Program-made: the position numbers and the translations under genes | DNA from: DASQEH01 sp963765725 | GTDB taxonomy: Bacteria; Actinomycetota; Actinomycetes; Propionibacteriales; Nocardioidaceae | Assembly: GCA_963765725.1 (NCBI GenBank) | Contig: CAVXXI010000003.1 | Location: 1,054,001 to 1,118,000, forward strand | Length of the DNA: 64,000 nucleotides | Direction: 5' to 3' | Notes under the pieces: model-generated | What the model was told of the DNA's origin: nothing | Databases searched by the model: none | Seen by the model: only the letters and a program-made list of their open reading frames with translations | Shown: positions 34,200 through 43,032 of the stretch, one piece after another | How positions within the stretch are numbered: position 1 is the first letter of the stretch | How the letters are laid out: each line of letters opens with the position of its first letter

Positions 34200-35276
34200 C
34201 TACGCAACCGACCAAGCGGTACGGCTGACGATTCGCCAACCCGGGCCACTCGTACCGGCGGCCGGAGCCCGCTCCTGTGCCGTGAGCCGGTTCGCGGCAG
34301 CCAGAGTTCGCACGCGCTCCGACAGTGCGCCGACCTCGATCCAGTCCTCGGGGTCGGCGGGGTGGCAGACCTCGATCTGCACCAGCCACGTCGCCGCGCC
34401 CAAGACGCCGGGAGCGTCGGGCTCCGGGTTGCTGGTTATCCGGACATGCTCGCACTGCGACGTCAGCCGGTCGAACGGGTCGGGGTCGGACTGGATGCGC
34501 TGGGGGAACGAGGACAGGGCGATAGGGTCGACCCGCAGCGAGGCGGCCACGACCGCGTCCCGCGATCCCAGGCCGAACAGGTCGTCGTCGCTGCCGCGTA
34601 CCAGGGCCGCGGCGCCCGGACCGGGCACGCCAGCGGGAAGTACGCGGCTTCGCAGACCGCGGACGACGGCGACCGGACGTCCGGTGGTCTTGCCCTTCAC
34701 GAGGTCGGCTGCCGCTGCGATCTCGTCGGCGTCCGCGGGCGCGGTCACGCTGAGCACGTTGCCGTACCGGTCGACCGTGCCGGCGAGGTCCACGAGCGGC
34801 GGGATCCCGGCGCAGCCGATGGCCATGTCGGTCTGCCCGTTGCGCCAGGCCCGGCCGGCGGTGTCGGTGACGACGACTGCCACGTTGCAGCCGGTCCGTT
34901 CGAACAGGGCCTCGCGCAGCCGGCGCGCGGACTCGTCGGGGTCCCCTGGCAGGGTGACGACGGACCCGGAGTCGACGTTCGAGGCGTCGACTCCGGCAGC
35001 CGCCATGACGAGCCCGTGCCGGGTCTGGGCGATGACGTTGGGGCCGCGGCGTGCCACCACCCGCGTCAGCTCCCGGTCGACGGCCTGCGGCCGCCCGCCT
35101 GGCTGTACCCGGCCCTCCGCCTTGCTGACCACCTTGCTGGTGATGACGACGACGTCGCCGTCGACGAGCTCCACGTGCGCAGCGACGAGCGCTGCGAGGT
35201 CGGCTCCGGCGGTGACCTCGGGCCAGGAGAACGAGCTGATCTCGATCCGTTGCGGCGTCTCGGGCTCCCCGGTCAT
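34200..35276 (-). CDS. cofE: Coenzyme F420-0:L-glutamate ligase with unusual C-terminal region
   Basis: Adds glutamate residues to F420-0 to make the mature deazaflavin cofactor. The first ~245 of 358 aa are the CofE fold: VVVITSKVVSKAEGR, VVVTDTAGRAWRNGQTD, AIGCAGIPPLVDLAG and LFGLGSRDAVVAASLR. The remaining ~110 residues (PQRIQSDPDPFDRLTSQC onward) are not the nitroreductase domain of mycobacterial FbiB, and I do not recognise them. The ATG at 35276 overlaps the CofD stop by 4 bp (ATGA), the normal fbiA-fbiB arrangement. Confidence 0.9.
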   Translation of the reverse strand: MTGEPETPQRIEISSFSWPEVTAGADLAALVAAHVELVDGDVVVITSKVVSKAEGRVQPGGRPQAVDRELTRVVARRGPNVIAQTRHGLVMAAAGVDASNVDSGSVVTLPGDPDESARRLREALFERTGCNVAVVVTDTAGRAWRNGQTDMAIGCAGIPPLVDLAGTVDRYGNVLSVTAPADADEIAAAADLVKGKTTGRPVAVVRGLRSRVLPAGVPGPGAAALVRGSDDDLFGLGSRDAVVAASLRVDPIALSSFPQRIQSDPDPFDRLTSQCEHVRITSNPEPDAPGVLGAATWLVQIEVCHPADPEDWIEVGALSERVRTLAAANRLTAQERAPAAGTSGPGWRIVSRTAWSVA

Positions 35277-36256
35277 CCGGGTGCCGGAGCCGAGGCCAGG
35301 TCGAGCGCCGCCCGCGCGATGTCGCGGGTCGAGTCGGCGTCGCGCATGAACAGCGGCACGGCTTCGGCGGTGATGCCGAGCTCCCGGATCGCTGGTAGGG
35401 CGGCCGCGTCCGCCTCGTCGACGAGCCAGCCGTCGAGGAGCCCCCCCGCGCCGCGGGAGCCGTAGTGGCGCGCGACGCCCGCCGCGCTGACCTCCACGCC
35501 GATGACAGGAAGGAGCTTGTCGGCCATTCCTCGCACGGGTGAGCCGCCGATGATGGGGGAGACACCCACGACCGGGGCGCTCGTGGCCCGGAGCGCGTGG
35601 GCTATCCCGGGTACCGCCAAGATGGTGCCGACCGAGACCACCGGGTTGCTGGGCGGGACCAGGACCAGATCCGCGTTGCCGATGGCCTGGAGGACGCCGG
35701 GCGCTGGGCTCGACTCCTCGACTCCCACCACGACCACGGAGTGCGCGCGGGGGGCATGCAGGCGCACCCAGTACTCCTGGAAGTGCACGGCCCGCCGCCC
35801 TGCCGCGGTGGTGTCGTCGTCGATCACGACGTGCGTCTCGGCCCTGTCGTCGGTCATGGGAATGAGGTCGACGCCGGGCTGCCACCGCTCGCACAGCGCG
35901 GCGGTGACGGCGGAGAGCGGGAATCCCGCGTTGAGCATCTGCGTGCGCACGAGATGCGTCGCGATGTCGCGGTCGCCGAGCCCGAACCAGCCGGGCTCCA
36001 CGCCGTAGGCGGCCAGTTCGTCCTTCGCGTGCCACGTCTCGCCACGCCGGCCCCAGCCTCGCTCGAGGTCGATCCCGTCCCCGAGCGTGTACATCACGGT
36101 GTCGAGGTCGGGACAGATCCGCAGCCCGAACATCCAGATGTCGTCGGCGGTGTTGCCGATGACCGTGATCGAGTCGTGGGCGCTGTCCACGGCGTCCCGC
36201 AGCCCGGTCAGGAAGCGGGCCCCGCCGACGCCCCCCGACAGAACCGTGATGTGCAT
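35273..36256 (-). CDS. cofD: 2-phospho-L-lactate (or EPPG) transferase, F420 biosynthesis
   Basis: Transfers the phospholactate- or enolpyruvyl-type side chain onto FO to give F420-0 or dehydro-F420-0 (FbiA in mycobacteria). The 327 aa protein begins MHITVLSGGVGGARFLTGL, with NTADDIWMFGLRICPDLDT and VLVPPSNPVVSVGTILAVPG, all CofD hallmarks. An ATG at 36256 fits this N-terminus; the frame continues upstream without conserved sequence. It is divergent from the proline-rich membrane protein and sits two genes from whiB, as fbiA does beside whiB2 in mycobacteria. FbiC and the guanylyltransferase are not in this window. Confidence 0.93.
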   Translation of the reverse strand: MHITVLSGGVGGARFLTGLRDAVDSAHDSITVIGNTADDIWMFGLRICPDLDTVMYTLGDGIDLERGWGRRGETWHAKDELAAYGVEPGWFGLGDRDIATHLVRTQMLNAGFPLSAVTAALCERWQPGVDLIPMTDDRAETHVVIDDDTTAAGRRAVHFQEYWVRLHAPRAHSVVVVGVEESSPAPGVLQAIGNADLVLVPPSNPVVSVGTILAVPGIAHALRATSAPVVGVSPIIGGSPVRGMADKLLPVIGVEVSAAGVARHYGSRGAGGLLDGWLVDEADAAALPAIRELGITAEAVPLFMRDADSTRDIARAALDLASAPAPG

Positions 36257-36338
36257 GCAGGCAGGGTAGCCACCAGCCGCGCAGAACATGTGGCAGTCTG
36301 ACCGGTGGACGCCCCGGAGCCGTACGAGGAGGTCACCG

Positions 36339-37262
36339 ATGGTCACCGACGTCGTGAAGAGGCTGCGTGACGTCTTCGCGTTCGCGCTCCTGGGCGTCGC
36401 CGGCCTCTACCTCCTCAGCGCCCTGGTCCTGATCTTCAAGAGCTCACAGATCGGGGAGCCGTTCTCGTACCGTGCCGGCCTGTACGAGTACCTGTTCACG
36501 GTCCCGATCCTGCTGCTGTCGCTGGTCGGGGCGGTGCTGCTCGCCGCTGCGTTCGGGGAGCCGAGCCGGCGAGCGAGGGTCGTGGTCCTCGCCGCCCTGG
36601 TGATCGGCGGTCTGGCCCTGTTGTTCGGGTTGATCTGCTGGGTGACGTCGCTGGGGTCCAACGGTCTGCGAGTCGGGCAGGGGTTCGGGATCGCACAGGT
36701 GAAGTTCGCGAGCCTGGCATTGGCCCTCGCGAAGCTGGGGCTGCTGGCGCTCATACTGCTCTTCGCGTACTCGGTCTTCTCCCGGCTGCCGAGAAGCGCT
36801 CGCGCCCCGCAGCAGCCCTGGGGTCCGCAGGCAGGGTACGGCCCGCAGCATTACCCCGGCGGCCAGCCGTACGCGCCGTACGGCCAGCCTGGTCAGGGGT
36901 ACGCTCCTGCGCCTCCCGGACACCCTGGCTGGGCTCCGCAGCCGGAGCAGCAGTGGGCACCGCCGCCTGAGCAGGCATGGCCACCACCCTCGCCGGCTCA
37001 GCCGGCGTGGGGAACGCCTGGGGAGCAGCCGCACTGGGGCGCACCACCCGCCCAGCAGGAGTGGGCACCGCCGTCCGGGCCAGGTCCGCAGGCCTGGGGG
37101 CAGCCGACCGCCGACCAGCCCGGGTGGGGCGAGTACTCGTCAGGTAGCGAGACTCCGGACCATCCACCGACGCCCGGAGCCACGTCGGCCGACCAGGTGG
37201 CGACCGATCCACCCGACCCGTCCACCGAGACGCCGGACGAGGCCACGGAGCGCCGCGGCTAG
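36339..37262 (+). CDS. Membrane protein with Pro/Gln-rich tail
   Basis: A 307 aa protein with four hydrophobic helices in the first ~150 residues (AFALLGVAGLYLLSALVLIF, FTVPILLLSLVGAVLLAAAF, VVVLAALVIGGLALLFGLIC and KLGLLALILLFAYSVF) and a cytoplasmic-looking tail rich in Pro, Gln, Gly and Tyr, then Ser/Thr. A GAGGAGG at about 36326 fixes the ATG at 36339. No named family; such tails in actinobacteria often occur in signalling or division membrane proteins. Confidence 0.8.
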   Translation: MVTDVVKRLRDVFAFALLGVAGLYLLSALVLIFKSSQIGEPFSYRAGLYEYLFTVPILLLSLVGAVLLAAAFGEPSRRARVVVLAALVIGGLALLFGLICWVTSLGSNGLRVGQGFGIAQVKFASLALALAKLGLLALILLFAYSVFSRLPRSARAPQQPWGPQAGYGPQHYPGGQPYAPYGQPGQGYAPAPPGHPGWAPQPEQQWAPPPEQAWPPPSPAQPAWGTPGEQPHWGAPPAQQEWAPPSGPGPQAWGQPTADQPGWGEYSSGSETPDHPPTPGATSADQVATDPPDPSTETPDEATERRG

Positions 37263-37365
37263 GCATCACGCCTTCGTCGTCCGCACCGGGCCCGGCCGCC
37301 TAGCACGAGTTGCCAGCGCGGCTGAGGAAACGTGCGGCGTGTCGCGGTGAATTCTTCTGATCGCC

Positions 37366-37394
37366 TTGACTTCTGCGGCTTACAGGCATGTAAT
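37366..37394 (+). promoter_or_regulatory. Candidate sigma-A promoter for whiB (TTGACT-N17-TGTAAT)
   Basis: A -35 TTGACT at 37366-37371 and a -10 TGTAAT at 37389-37394 are separated by 17 bp. This gives a start near 37401 and a 5' leader of about 55 bases before the GTG of whiB. It is the best promoter match I see in the window, in an AT-richer stretch. Confidence 0.6.
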
Positions 37395-37455
37395 TCCCTT
37401 AATGTCTTTTGCCCCGCAACCGCCGGGCAATGCCAAGGGTCGAGGAGGCAGAGAC

Positions 37456-37710
37456 GTGCATGATCTCGAGGTGCTTGACGGTGACACCGCCGAACTGATG
37501 TGGCAGGAGCGCGCGCTGTGCGCGCAGACCGATCCGGAGGCGTTCTTCCCGGAGAAGGGTGGGTCCACCCGGGAGGCGAAGCGGGTCTGCCTGTCGTGCG
37601 ACGTACGCGGCGAGTGCCTCGAGTACGCCCTCCTCAACGACGAGCGCTTCGGCATCTGGGGCGGCCTTTCCGAGCGGGAGCGGCGCAAGCTGAAGAAGCG
37701 CGCCGGCTGA
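37456..37710 (+). CDS. WhiB-family iron-sulfur transcription factor (WhiB2-like)
   Basis: [4Fe-4S] protein that works with the housekeeping sigma factor on division and development genes. From GTG 37456 it is 84 aa with all four cluster cysteines C22, C45, C48 and C54 (LCAQTDPEAFFPEKGG, RVCLSCDVRGECLEYAL), the GIWGG turn and the basic SERERRKLKKRAG tail. A GAGGAGG 7 bp upstream supports this start over an ATG at 37402 that would sit at the transcription start. Its position between cofD and envelope genes matches whiB2 of mycobacteria. Confidence 0.93.
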   Translation: MHDLEVLDGDTAELMWQERALCAQTDPEAFFPEKGGSTREAKRVCLSCDVRGECLEYALLNDERFGIWGGLSERERRKLKKRAG

Positions 37711-37796
37711 CCGCCGGCCAGCGGCATCCAGCACGACCGCTAGGGTGAGGCGGCGCAACCGCGCCCCGACCTCGTCCGATTGGGTGGCCAGCCGCC

Positions 37797-40655
37797 ATGA
37801 GTCCACGGCTCCCCCCTGTCGACGCCGGACCCGTGACCGCGGTCATCGTGTCCCACGACGGCGAGCGGTGGATCCCGAGGTTGCTGAGCGCGCTCGAGGC
37901 GAGCTCCGTCGCCCCCGACCACGTGATCTGCGTGGACACCGCCTCCGTCGACTCCTCCGTGGCGATGCTCGCAGACGCCTTCGGGCCGGCCGCGGTCCTC
38001 CACGCCCCCGTCCGGACCGGCTTCGGCGCCGCGGTCGCGCTCGGGCTCGCCGGGTCGGACTCCAGTCGGCGCGGCAGGCACGCCGCCGTCACCGGCACCC
38101 CGGCGTCCACCGGCGAGGGCTGGGTCTGGCTGCTCCACGACGACTGCGCTCCTGCGCCCGACGCCCTAGAAAAGCTGCTCCAGACCGCGACCAGTGATCC
38201 GAGCATCGGTGTGGTCGGCGCCCGGATCAGGTCGTGGCCCCGTGGCCGGCGGCTCCTCGAGGTGGGCGTCACCGTCACCGGCACCGGCCGGCGCGACACC
38301 GGTCTCGAGCCGGGGGAGTACGACCAGGGTCAGCACGACGAGGTACGCACGGTCCTGGCGGTCAGCAGCGCCGGCATGCTCGTACGCCGAGCGGTGTGGG
38401 ATGAGCTGGGAGGTTTCGAGCCTGCCCTGCCGTTGTTCCGCGACGACGTCGACTTCGGCTGGAGAGCCTCTCGGGCCGGCTGGCGCGTCGTCGTCGCGCC
38501 CGCGGCCGTCGTCTTCCACTCCGAGGCGTCGACTCGGGGTGTCCGGGCCATCGCCTGCACGTCCGGTGGCCCGCACCGGGCCGATCGCCGCGCCGCCCTG
38601 TTCATCTTGCTGGCCAACGCTACGGGGCGGTCCCTGCCGTGGCAGTACGTGCGCCTCGTCGGCGGCTCGGCTCTGCGCGCCCTCGGGTACCTGGTCGCGA
38701 AGCTGCCCTCAGCCGCCCTGGACGAGGCGGCAGCGCTGACGACAGTCCTTCGGCCCGGCGGCATCCTCGCGGCAAGGGCGGCGCGCCGCCGCACCGCCAC
38801 GGTCGAGGCCCGCCAGCTCAGGCCGCTCTTCCCGCCCTGGCCGGCGCCCTACCTCGACGGGCTCGATGCACTGCTGAGCCGGTTCGGCGGATCGCTTCGC
38901 CGAGCCGACTCCACCGCGACGACGAGACGGCGCCTGGGCTCAGCCCCTCTCCTGGTGACGGGCCTGCTGGTCGTGGCCGCGGTGGTAGCGGCGCGCGGGC
39001 TGCTCGGGGCAGGGCTGCTGCACGGTGGAAGTCTGCTGCCGGCGCCGGACGGCGCCGCCGACTGGTGGCGGCTCTACGGCCAGACCCGCCACGGCGGTGT
39101 CCTCGGGTCCGACCTCGTGACCGCTCCCTACGTGGTCGTGCTGGGCGCGGCAGGAGGCGTACTGCTGGGCAAGGCCTGGCTGGTCGTGGACGTGCTGATG
39201 CTGCTGGCGGTACCGCTGGCGGCCGGCGGAGCCTACGCCGCGGCGATCCGGCTGGTGCGCTCGGTGCCAGTCCGGCTCTGGATGGCGGCCACGTACGGGC
39301 TGGTACCGGTGGTCACGGGGGCGGTGACGACAGGTCATGTCGGTACGGTCGCCGCACTCGTCGCCCTGCCGTGGCTGCTCCGGGCCGGTGTCGCGCTGTT
39401 CGACCCGGCGGGTACGCCCACGTGGCAGGCTGCCTGCCTCTTCGGGCTGGTGCTCGCCCTCGTCGTCGCCTTCGCGCCCATCGCCGAGCCGATGGCGGTG
39501 GCGGTCCTTCTCGTCGGTGCACCCCTGCTGGTCGCGCGCGGCGAGACAAAGAGGATCAGGTACGCGGCCGTGGCGGTACTGCTGCCGGTGGTGGTGCTCG
39601 TGCCGTGGTCGCTGCGCGTACTCGCGGACCCGAGCATGGTGTTGACCGAGGCCGGACTGGTGAGCGCATCGACGCGCTCGGTGGCGGGCGTCGCGTGGCA
39701 GCTACCCTTCGGTCGGCTCGGGGCTGCGGGTGCGGCGCCGTGGTTACTGACCGCTGGGGTGTTCATCGCCGCTGTCTGCTCGGTTCTCAGCCGCGGCCGG
39801 GACCGTACCGGAGTCGCCGCCGCCTGGCTGGTGATCGCCGTGGCGTCGGTCACTGCCGCGGTCCTGTCCGCGTTCACCGTGACGGTCCCCCTGGCTGGGA
39901 GCCCTGCGCACGCCTGGCTCGGGGTGCCGGTGGGTGTGGGCCAGGGCGCGGCCGTGGTGGCCGCCGGTCTGGCGGGCGACGGCGCCGTCGCCGGGTGGAG
40001 ACGCGGCAGGCTCGGCTGGAGGGAGCTGCTCACGGCCGTGGTCGCGGCAGCCGCACTGGCCGCGCCGGTAGCGGGCGCAGTCTGGTGGGTGGCGGCCGCA
40101 CCGCACGGCCAGCTCTCCCGCCAGGAGGCGAGCCCGCTGCCGGTGTACATGAGCGACGACCTCGCGGGGGACACCTCCCGGCGTGCCTTGGTGCTCCGCC
40201 GGGTCGGCTCCGGGGTGACGTACCAGCTCGTCTCGGGGGACGGCCTGCGACTCGGGGACGACAGCGTGCTGCCGGAGCAGGAACCGCTCGGCCTCGACCG
40301 CCTGGTCGCCAAGCTCCTGTCCGAACCGCGCCCGGCCTCCGCCCGTCGGCTGGCCGACGCCGGCGTCGCGTACGTGGTCCTCCCGAGCCCGGCGCAGCAG
40401 CACGACGTTGCCGCTCTCGACCGGCTGCCCGGCCTGACGAGGGCATCGACCGACCTCGCCACGTCCTACGGGTGGCAGGTCAGTGCCCGTTCCCGGGGCG
40501 CTTCGGTCGTAGCCCCGGCCGGCTCCCAGCCGGCGCTGCTCGCCCGGCACCGTGCCTGGTGGCTCACGGCCGAGGCGGTCGCGTGCCTGGTGGCGCTCGT
40601 CCTCGCCGCCCCGTCGTACGTCCGCGGCGACCCCGGCGAGGAGGAGGACCGGTGA
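37797..40655 (+). CDS. Large membrane-bound family 2 glycosyltransferase
   Basis: A 952 aa fusion of an N-terminal GT2 domain (about 1-300: VTAVIVSHDGERWIPRLL, VDTASVDSS, WLLHDDCAPAPDAL with a DDxD-like metal site, FRDDVDFGWRASRAGW) and a large membrane region with at least ten hydrophobic segments from about 380 to 930. This architecture is found next to whiB2/fbiA and DUF5719 in many actinobacteria. The product is probably an envelope glycan, not identified. It overlaps DUF5719 by 4 bp. Confidence 0.92.
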   Translation: MSPRLPPVDAGPVTAVIVSHDGERWIPRLLSALEASSVAPDHVICVDTASVDSSVAMLADAFGPAAVLHAPVRTGFGAAVALGLAGSDSSRRGRHAAVTGTPASTGEGWVWLLHDDCAPAPDALEKLLQTATSDPSIGVVGARIRSWPRGRRLLEVGVTVTGTGRRDTGLEPGEYDQGQHDEVRTVLAVSSAGMLVRRAVWDELGGFEPALPLFRDDVDFGWRASRAGWRVVVAPAAVVFHSEASTRGVRAIACTSGGPHRADRRAALFILLANATGRSLPWQYVRLVGGSALRALGYLVAKLPSAALDEAAALTTVLRPGGILAARAARRRTATVEARQLRPLFPPWPAPYLDGLDALLSRFGGSLRRADSTATTRRRLGSAPLLVTGLLVVAAVVAARGLLGAGLLHGGSLLPAPDGAADWWRLYGQTRHGGVLGSDLVTAPYVVVLGAAGGVLLGKAWLVVDVLMLLAVPLAAGGAYAAAIRLVRSVPVRLWMAATYGLVPVVTGAVTTGHVGTVAALVALPWLLRAGVALFDPAGTPTWQAACLFGLVLALVVAFAPIAEPMAVAVLLVGAPLLVARGETKRIRYAAVAVLLPVVVLVPWSLRVLADPSMVLTEAGLVSASTRSVAGVAWQLPFGRLGAAGAAPWLLTAGVFIAAVCSVLSRGRDRTGVAAAWLVIAVASVTAAVLSAFTVTVPLAGSPAHAWLGVPVGVGQGAAVVAAGLAGDGAVAGWRRGRLGWRELLTAVVAAAALAAPVAGAVWWVAAAPHGQLSRQEASPLPVYMSDDLAGDTSRRALVLRRVGSGVTYQLVSGDGLRLGDDSVLPEQEPLGLDRLVAKLLSEPRPASARRLADAGVAYVVLPSPAQQHDVAALDRLPGLTRASTDLATSYGWQVSARSRGASVVAPAGSQPALLARHRAWWLTAEAVACLVALVLAAPSYVRGDPGEEEDR

Positions 40656-42079
40656 GCCGGGGGACAGCTGGCGTGTCGGCCCTCGCTCTCGTGGTCACTG
40701 CTGCTGCCGTCGTCACCGCCGGCCGGGCGGGCGGGCCGCTCCCGAGCTCCGGTCGGCACGCACAGACCGTGGCAGTCTCGACCGCCGTGCGGACCTGTCC
40801 AGGAGCCGGGCTCGACCCGCGCTCCAACACCAGTGTGTTCGCCACGACCGTGGGTGCCCGGGCCCAGCGGGGCGGCGGTGCCCTGACCGCGGGACCCGTT
40901 GCCGCTGCCGCCTCCGGACCGCAGCTCAGGCTGACCGACCGTCAGCGTGCCACGGTCGTGCCGTGGCGCCCGGCGCTGGGAGCGACGGTGCTGAGGGGGG
41001 TCGGCTCGCTGGCTCCGGGCGCCGTGGGAGCCCAGTGGTCGCTGCCCCGTCGTGGGGCGGCTTTGGCCGGGACTGCGGTGGCGCAGTGCCTCCCACCCGC
41101 CGCCGACTGGTGGTTCGCCGGGGCCGCGACGTCGGTCGGTTCGACCTCCACATTGGTACTCAGCAACCCGTCGAGCTCCGTCGCGGTCGTCGATCTCACG
41201 TTCTTCGGCCCGGCCGGAGAGGTGGCGACGCCAGGCAGCCGGGGCGTCGCCGTGGCGCCGCGGTCCAGCAGGTCGGTCGGCCTGTCGGCCTTCGCACCCG
41301 CGGTCAGCACGCTGACCGTCGACGTGCACGCAGCCCAGGGACTCGTCGGAGCGGCCGTGCACGTCTCGCGGTCCGACGGCTCGCATCGGCAGGGCAACGA
41401 ATGGCTCCCGGCAGCAGAGCCCCCGTCGACCGATGTGCTCGTCGAGCCGGCCGCCGCCGCCGCAGATCGCCGGCTCGTCGTCACCAACCCCACGTCGCGG
41501 GAGGCGCTGGTGCAGGCGCAGGTCATCGACAGCGGCGGTGAGTTCACCCCGGTCGGCTTCACGGACCTGCGGCTGCCGCCCGGGAGCGTCAAGCAGCTCC
41601 GTCTCGGTCGGGCGGCAGCGGGACCCGGCGCGGCGGTACACCTGACGTCCACGACACCGGTGGTAGCGGCCACGGTTGCGACCCGGTCCGGTCGCGCGGC
41701 CGACTTCGCCGTGACGGCGAGCGGTCCTCAGCTCCAGAGGGCGGGCGTCGTGCCGGTGGTACCGGAGGCTTCCCTCACGGTGCGGCTGGTGTCGACGTCG
41801 CGTACCGCCACTGCCGTGACGGTCGAGGCGTTCAGCACGCGCGGCAGGTCGCTGGGCCACCAACGGGTGGCCGTACCCGGCCGCACGGTGACCGACTGGA
41901 CGTTGCGGCGCTCGAAGGGCAGGGCTGCGTACGTGGTCCTGCTGGCCGACGGGAGCGCAGTCGGCCTGTACGCCGTCGCCCACTACACCGGTCCTGCCGG
42001 TATCTCCGCGCTCGCGGTGCGGCCGGGCACCTACACGGTCGTCCGTCCCGCGGTCACCGCGAGTGTGACCACGCCGTAG
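40652..42079 (+). CDS. DUF5719 family secreted/anchored protein
   Basis: A 475 aa protein with an N-terminal hydrophobic stretch (VSALALVVTAAAVVTAGRAG) serving as signal or anchor, then repetitive beta-rich domains with Val/Ser/Thr-rich strands (VLSNPSSSVAVVDLTFFGP, VVTNPTSREALVQAQVID). It fits the DUF5719 family, an unstudied actinobacterial partner of the large GT2. GTG 40652 gives a GTGA overlap with that gene, so the pair is co-translated and may act together outside the membrane. Confidence 0.88.
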   Translation: MSRGTAGVSALALVVTAAAVVTAGRAGGPLPSSGRHAQTVAVSTAVRTCPGAGLDPRSNTSVFATTVGARAQRGGGALTAGPVAAAASGPQLRLTDRQRATVVPWRPALGATVLRGVGSLAPGAVGAQWSLPRRGAALAGTAVAQCLPPAADWWFAGAATSVGSTSTLVLSNPSSSVAVVDLTFFGPAGEVATPGSRGVAVAPRSSRSVGLSAFAPAVSTLTVDVHAAQGLVGAAVHVSRSDGSHRQGNEWLPAAEPPSTDVLVEPAAAAADRRLVVTNPTSREALVQAQVIDSGGEFTPVGFTDLRLPPGSVKQLRLGRAAAGPGAAVHLTSTTPVVAATVATRSGRAADFAVTASGPQLQRAGVVPVVPEASLTVRLVSTSRTATAVTVEAFSTRGRSLGHQRVAVPGRTVTDWTLRRSKGRAAYVVLLADGSAVGLYAVAHYTGPAGISALAVRPGTYTVVRPAVTASVTTP

Positions 42080-42088
42080 TCGCCCCGG

Positions 42089-42445
42089 TCACACATCGGT
42101 GGAGCGCAGCACGCGCAGGTGCCCCCGGCGGCCCACCTCGACGGCCTGGCCGACGGGCTCGTCGTCCACCTGTGGGCGAGCCGCCTCCCGGACCGCGTCG
42201 GCAAGCGCGAGCAGGTCGTCGCCCGTGGGGGACGGCGACGTGTTGTCCGTGGGCAGCCGGATGACCTCCCAGCCGCGGGGTGCGCTGAGACGCTCCGCGT
42301 GGAACTCGCAGAGGTCGTAGGCATGCGGCTCGGCGTACGTCGCGAGCGGCCCGAGGACGGCCGTCTGGTCGGAGTACACGTACGTCAAGGTCGCCACCGA
42401 CCCCCGTTCGCACGTGCTGCGCGAACAGGTGCGGCGTCGACTCAC
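42089..42445 (-). CDS. DUF3499 family protein
   Basis: A 118 aa protein with N-terminal C7 and C12 (RTCSRSTCERG) and a downstream AYDLCEFHAERL, which together form a C-x4-C...C-x2-H zinc-ribbon-like set. This is the DUF3499 family (mycobacterial Rv3258c position). Role unknown. It is convergent with DUF5719 and divergent from the metallopeptidase-like gene, a conserved arrangement. Confidence 0.88.
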   Translation of the reverse strand: MSRRRTCSRSTCERGSVATLTYVYSDQTAVLGPLATYAEPHAYDLCEFHAERLSAPRGWEVIRLPTDNTSPSPTGDDLLALADAVREAARPQVDDEPVGQAVEVGRRGHLRVLRSTDV

Positions 42446-42528
42446 GAGGCGACGCTACCGCCGAGCCGATCGTCGCCGACGCATTGGCGAGCCGCCGGGC
42501 GGTCGTGTCGGCGGCATAAGGTGTCGAC

Positions 42529-42990
42529 GTGGTGGACTCCGTGCCCCGAAGCCTCGGCCTGCCGGTCGTCGGCAGCCGCGAGGGGCCGGTCCGGGACCGG
42601 CGCGGCCGCGGGCTCCGGGGCCCGCTGGCCCTACCCGGGCCGCTCAGCCCCCGCAGCCCCGCGGTGCGACCGACGCGACGCGACGAGTTCGACGACCTCG
42701 TGCTCTCCCTCGTGGAGCGGCTCTCCAGCCGGTGGAAGACGGAGCTCGCGCAGGTCGAGTTCGGCACCGAGGACGTCCCCCAGCTGCCCGACGACTGGAC
42801 CGACGACCCGGTGCCGTTCGGCTCGCTGATCCGCGGCGGTCCGTCCGGCCCCCATCGCATCGTGCTGTTCCGGCGGCCCATCGAGCTCCGGGCCACGTCA
42901 CGCCTGGAACGCGCTGCGCTGGTGAACGAGGTCCTCGTCGAGCACATCGCCAACCTCCTCGGGCGCGACCCCTCCGATATCGACCCCTGA
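42529..42990 (+). CDS. Metallopeptidase-fold protein (DUF1025/PF06262-like) without HExxH
   Basis: A 153 aa protein equivalent in position to mycobacterial Rv3259. The C-terminal domain (from RRDEFDDLVLSLVERL) has IVLFRRPIELRATSRLERAA then ALVNEVLVEHIANLLGRDP, the place where the family normally has HExxH. Only E and H in the VEHIAN stretch remain, so zinc peptidase activity is doubtful. The first ~45 residues are Arg/Pro/Gly-rich. Start is a GTG-GTG pair at 42529. Confidence 0.82.
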   Translation: MVDSVPRSLGLPVVGSREGPVRDRRGRGLRGPLALPGPLSPRSPAVRPTRRDEFDDLVLSLVERLSSRWKTELAQVEFGTEDVPQLPDDWTDDPVPFGSLIRGGPSGPHRIVLFRRPIELRATSRLERAALVNEVLVEHIANLLGRDPSDIDP

Positions 42991-43032
42991 CGGCACAGCC
43001 GGCGGCCGCGCGGTACCCCCTACTCTTAGCCC

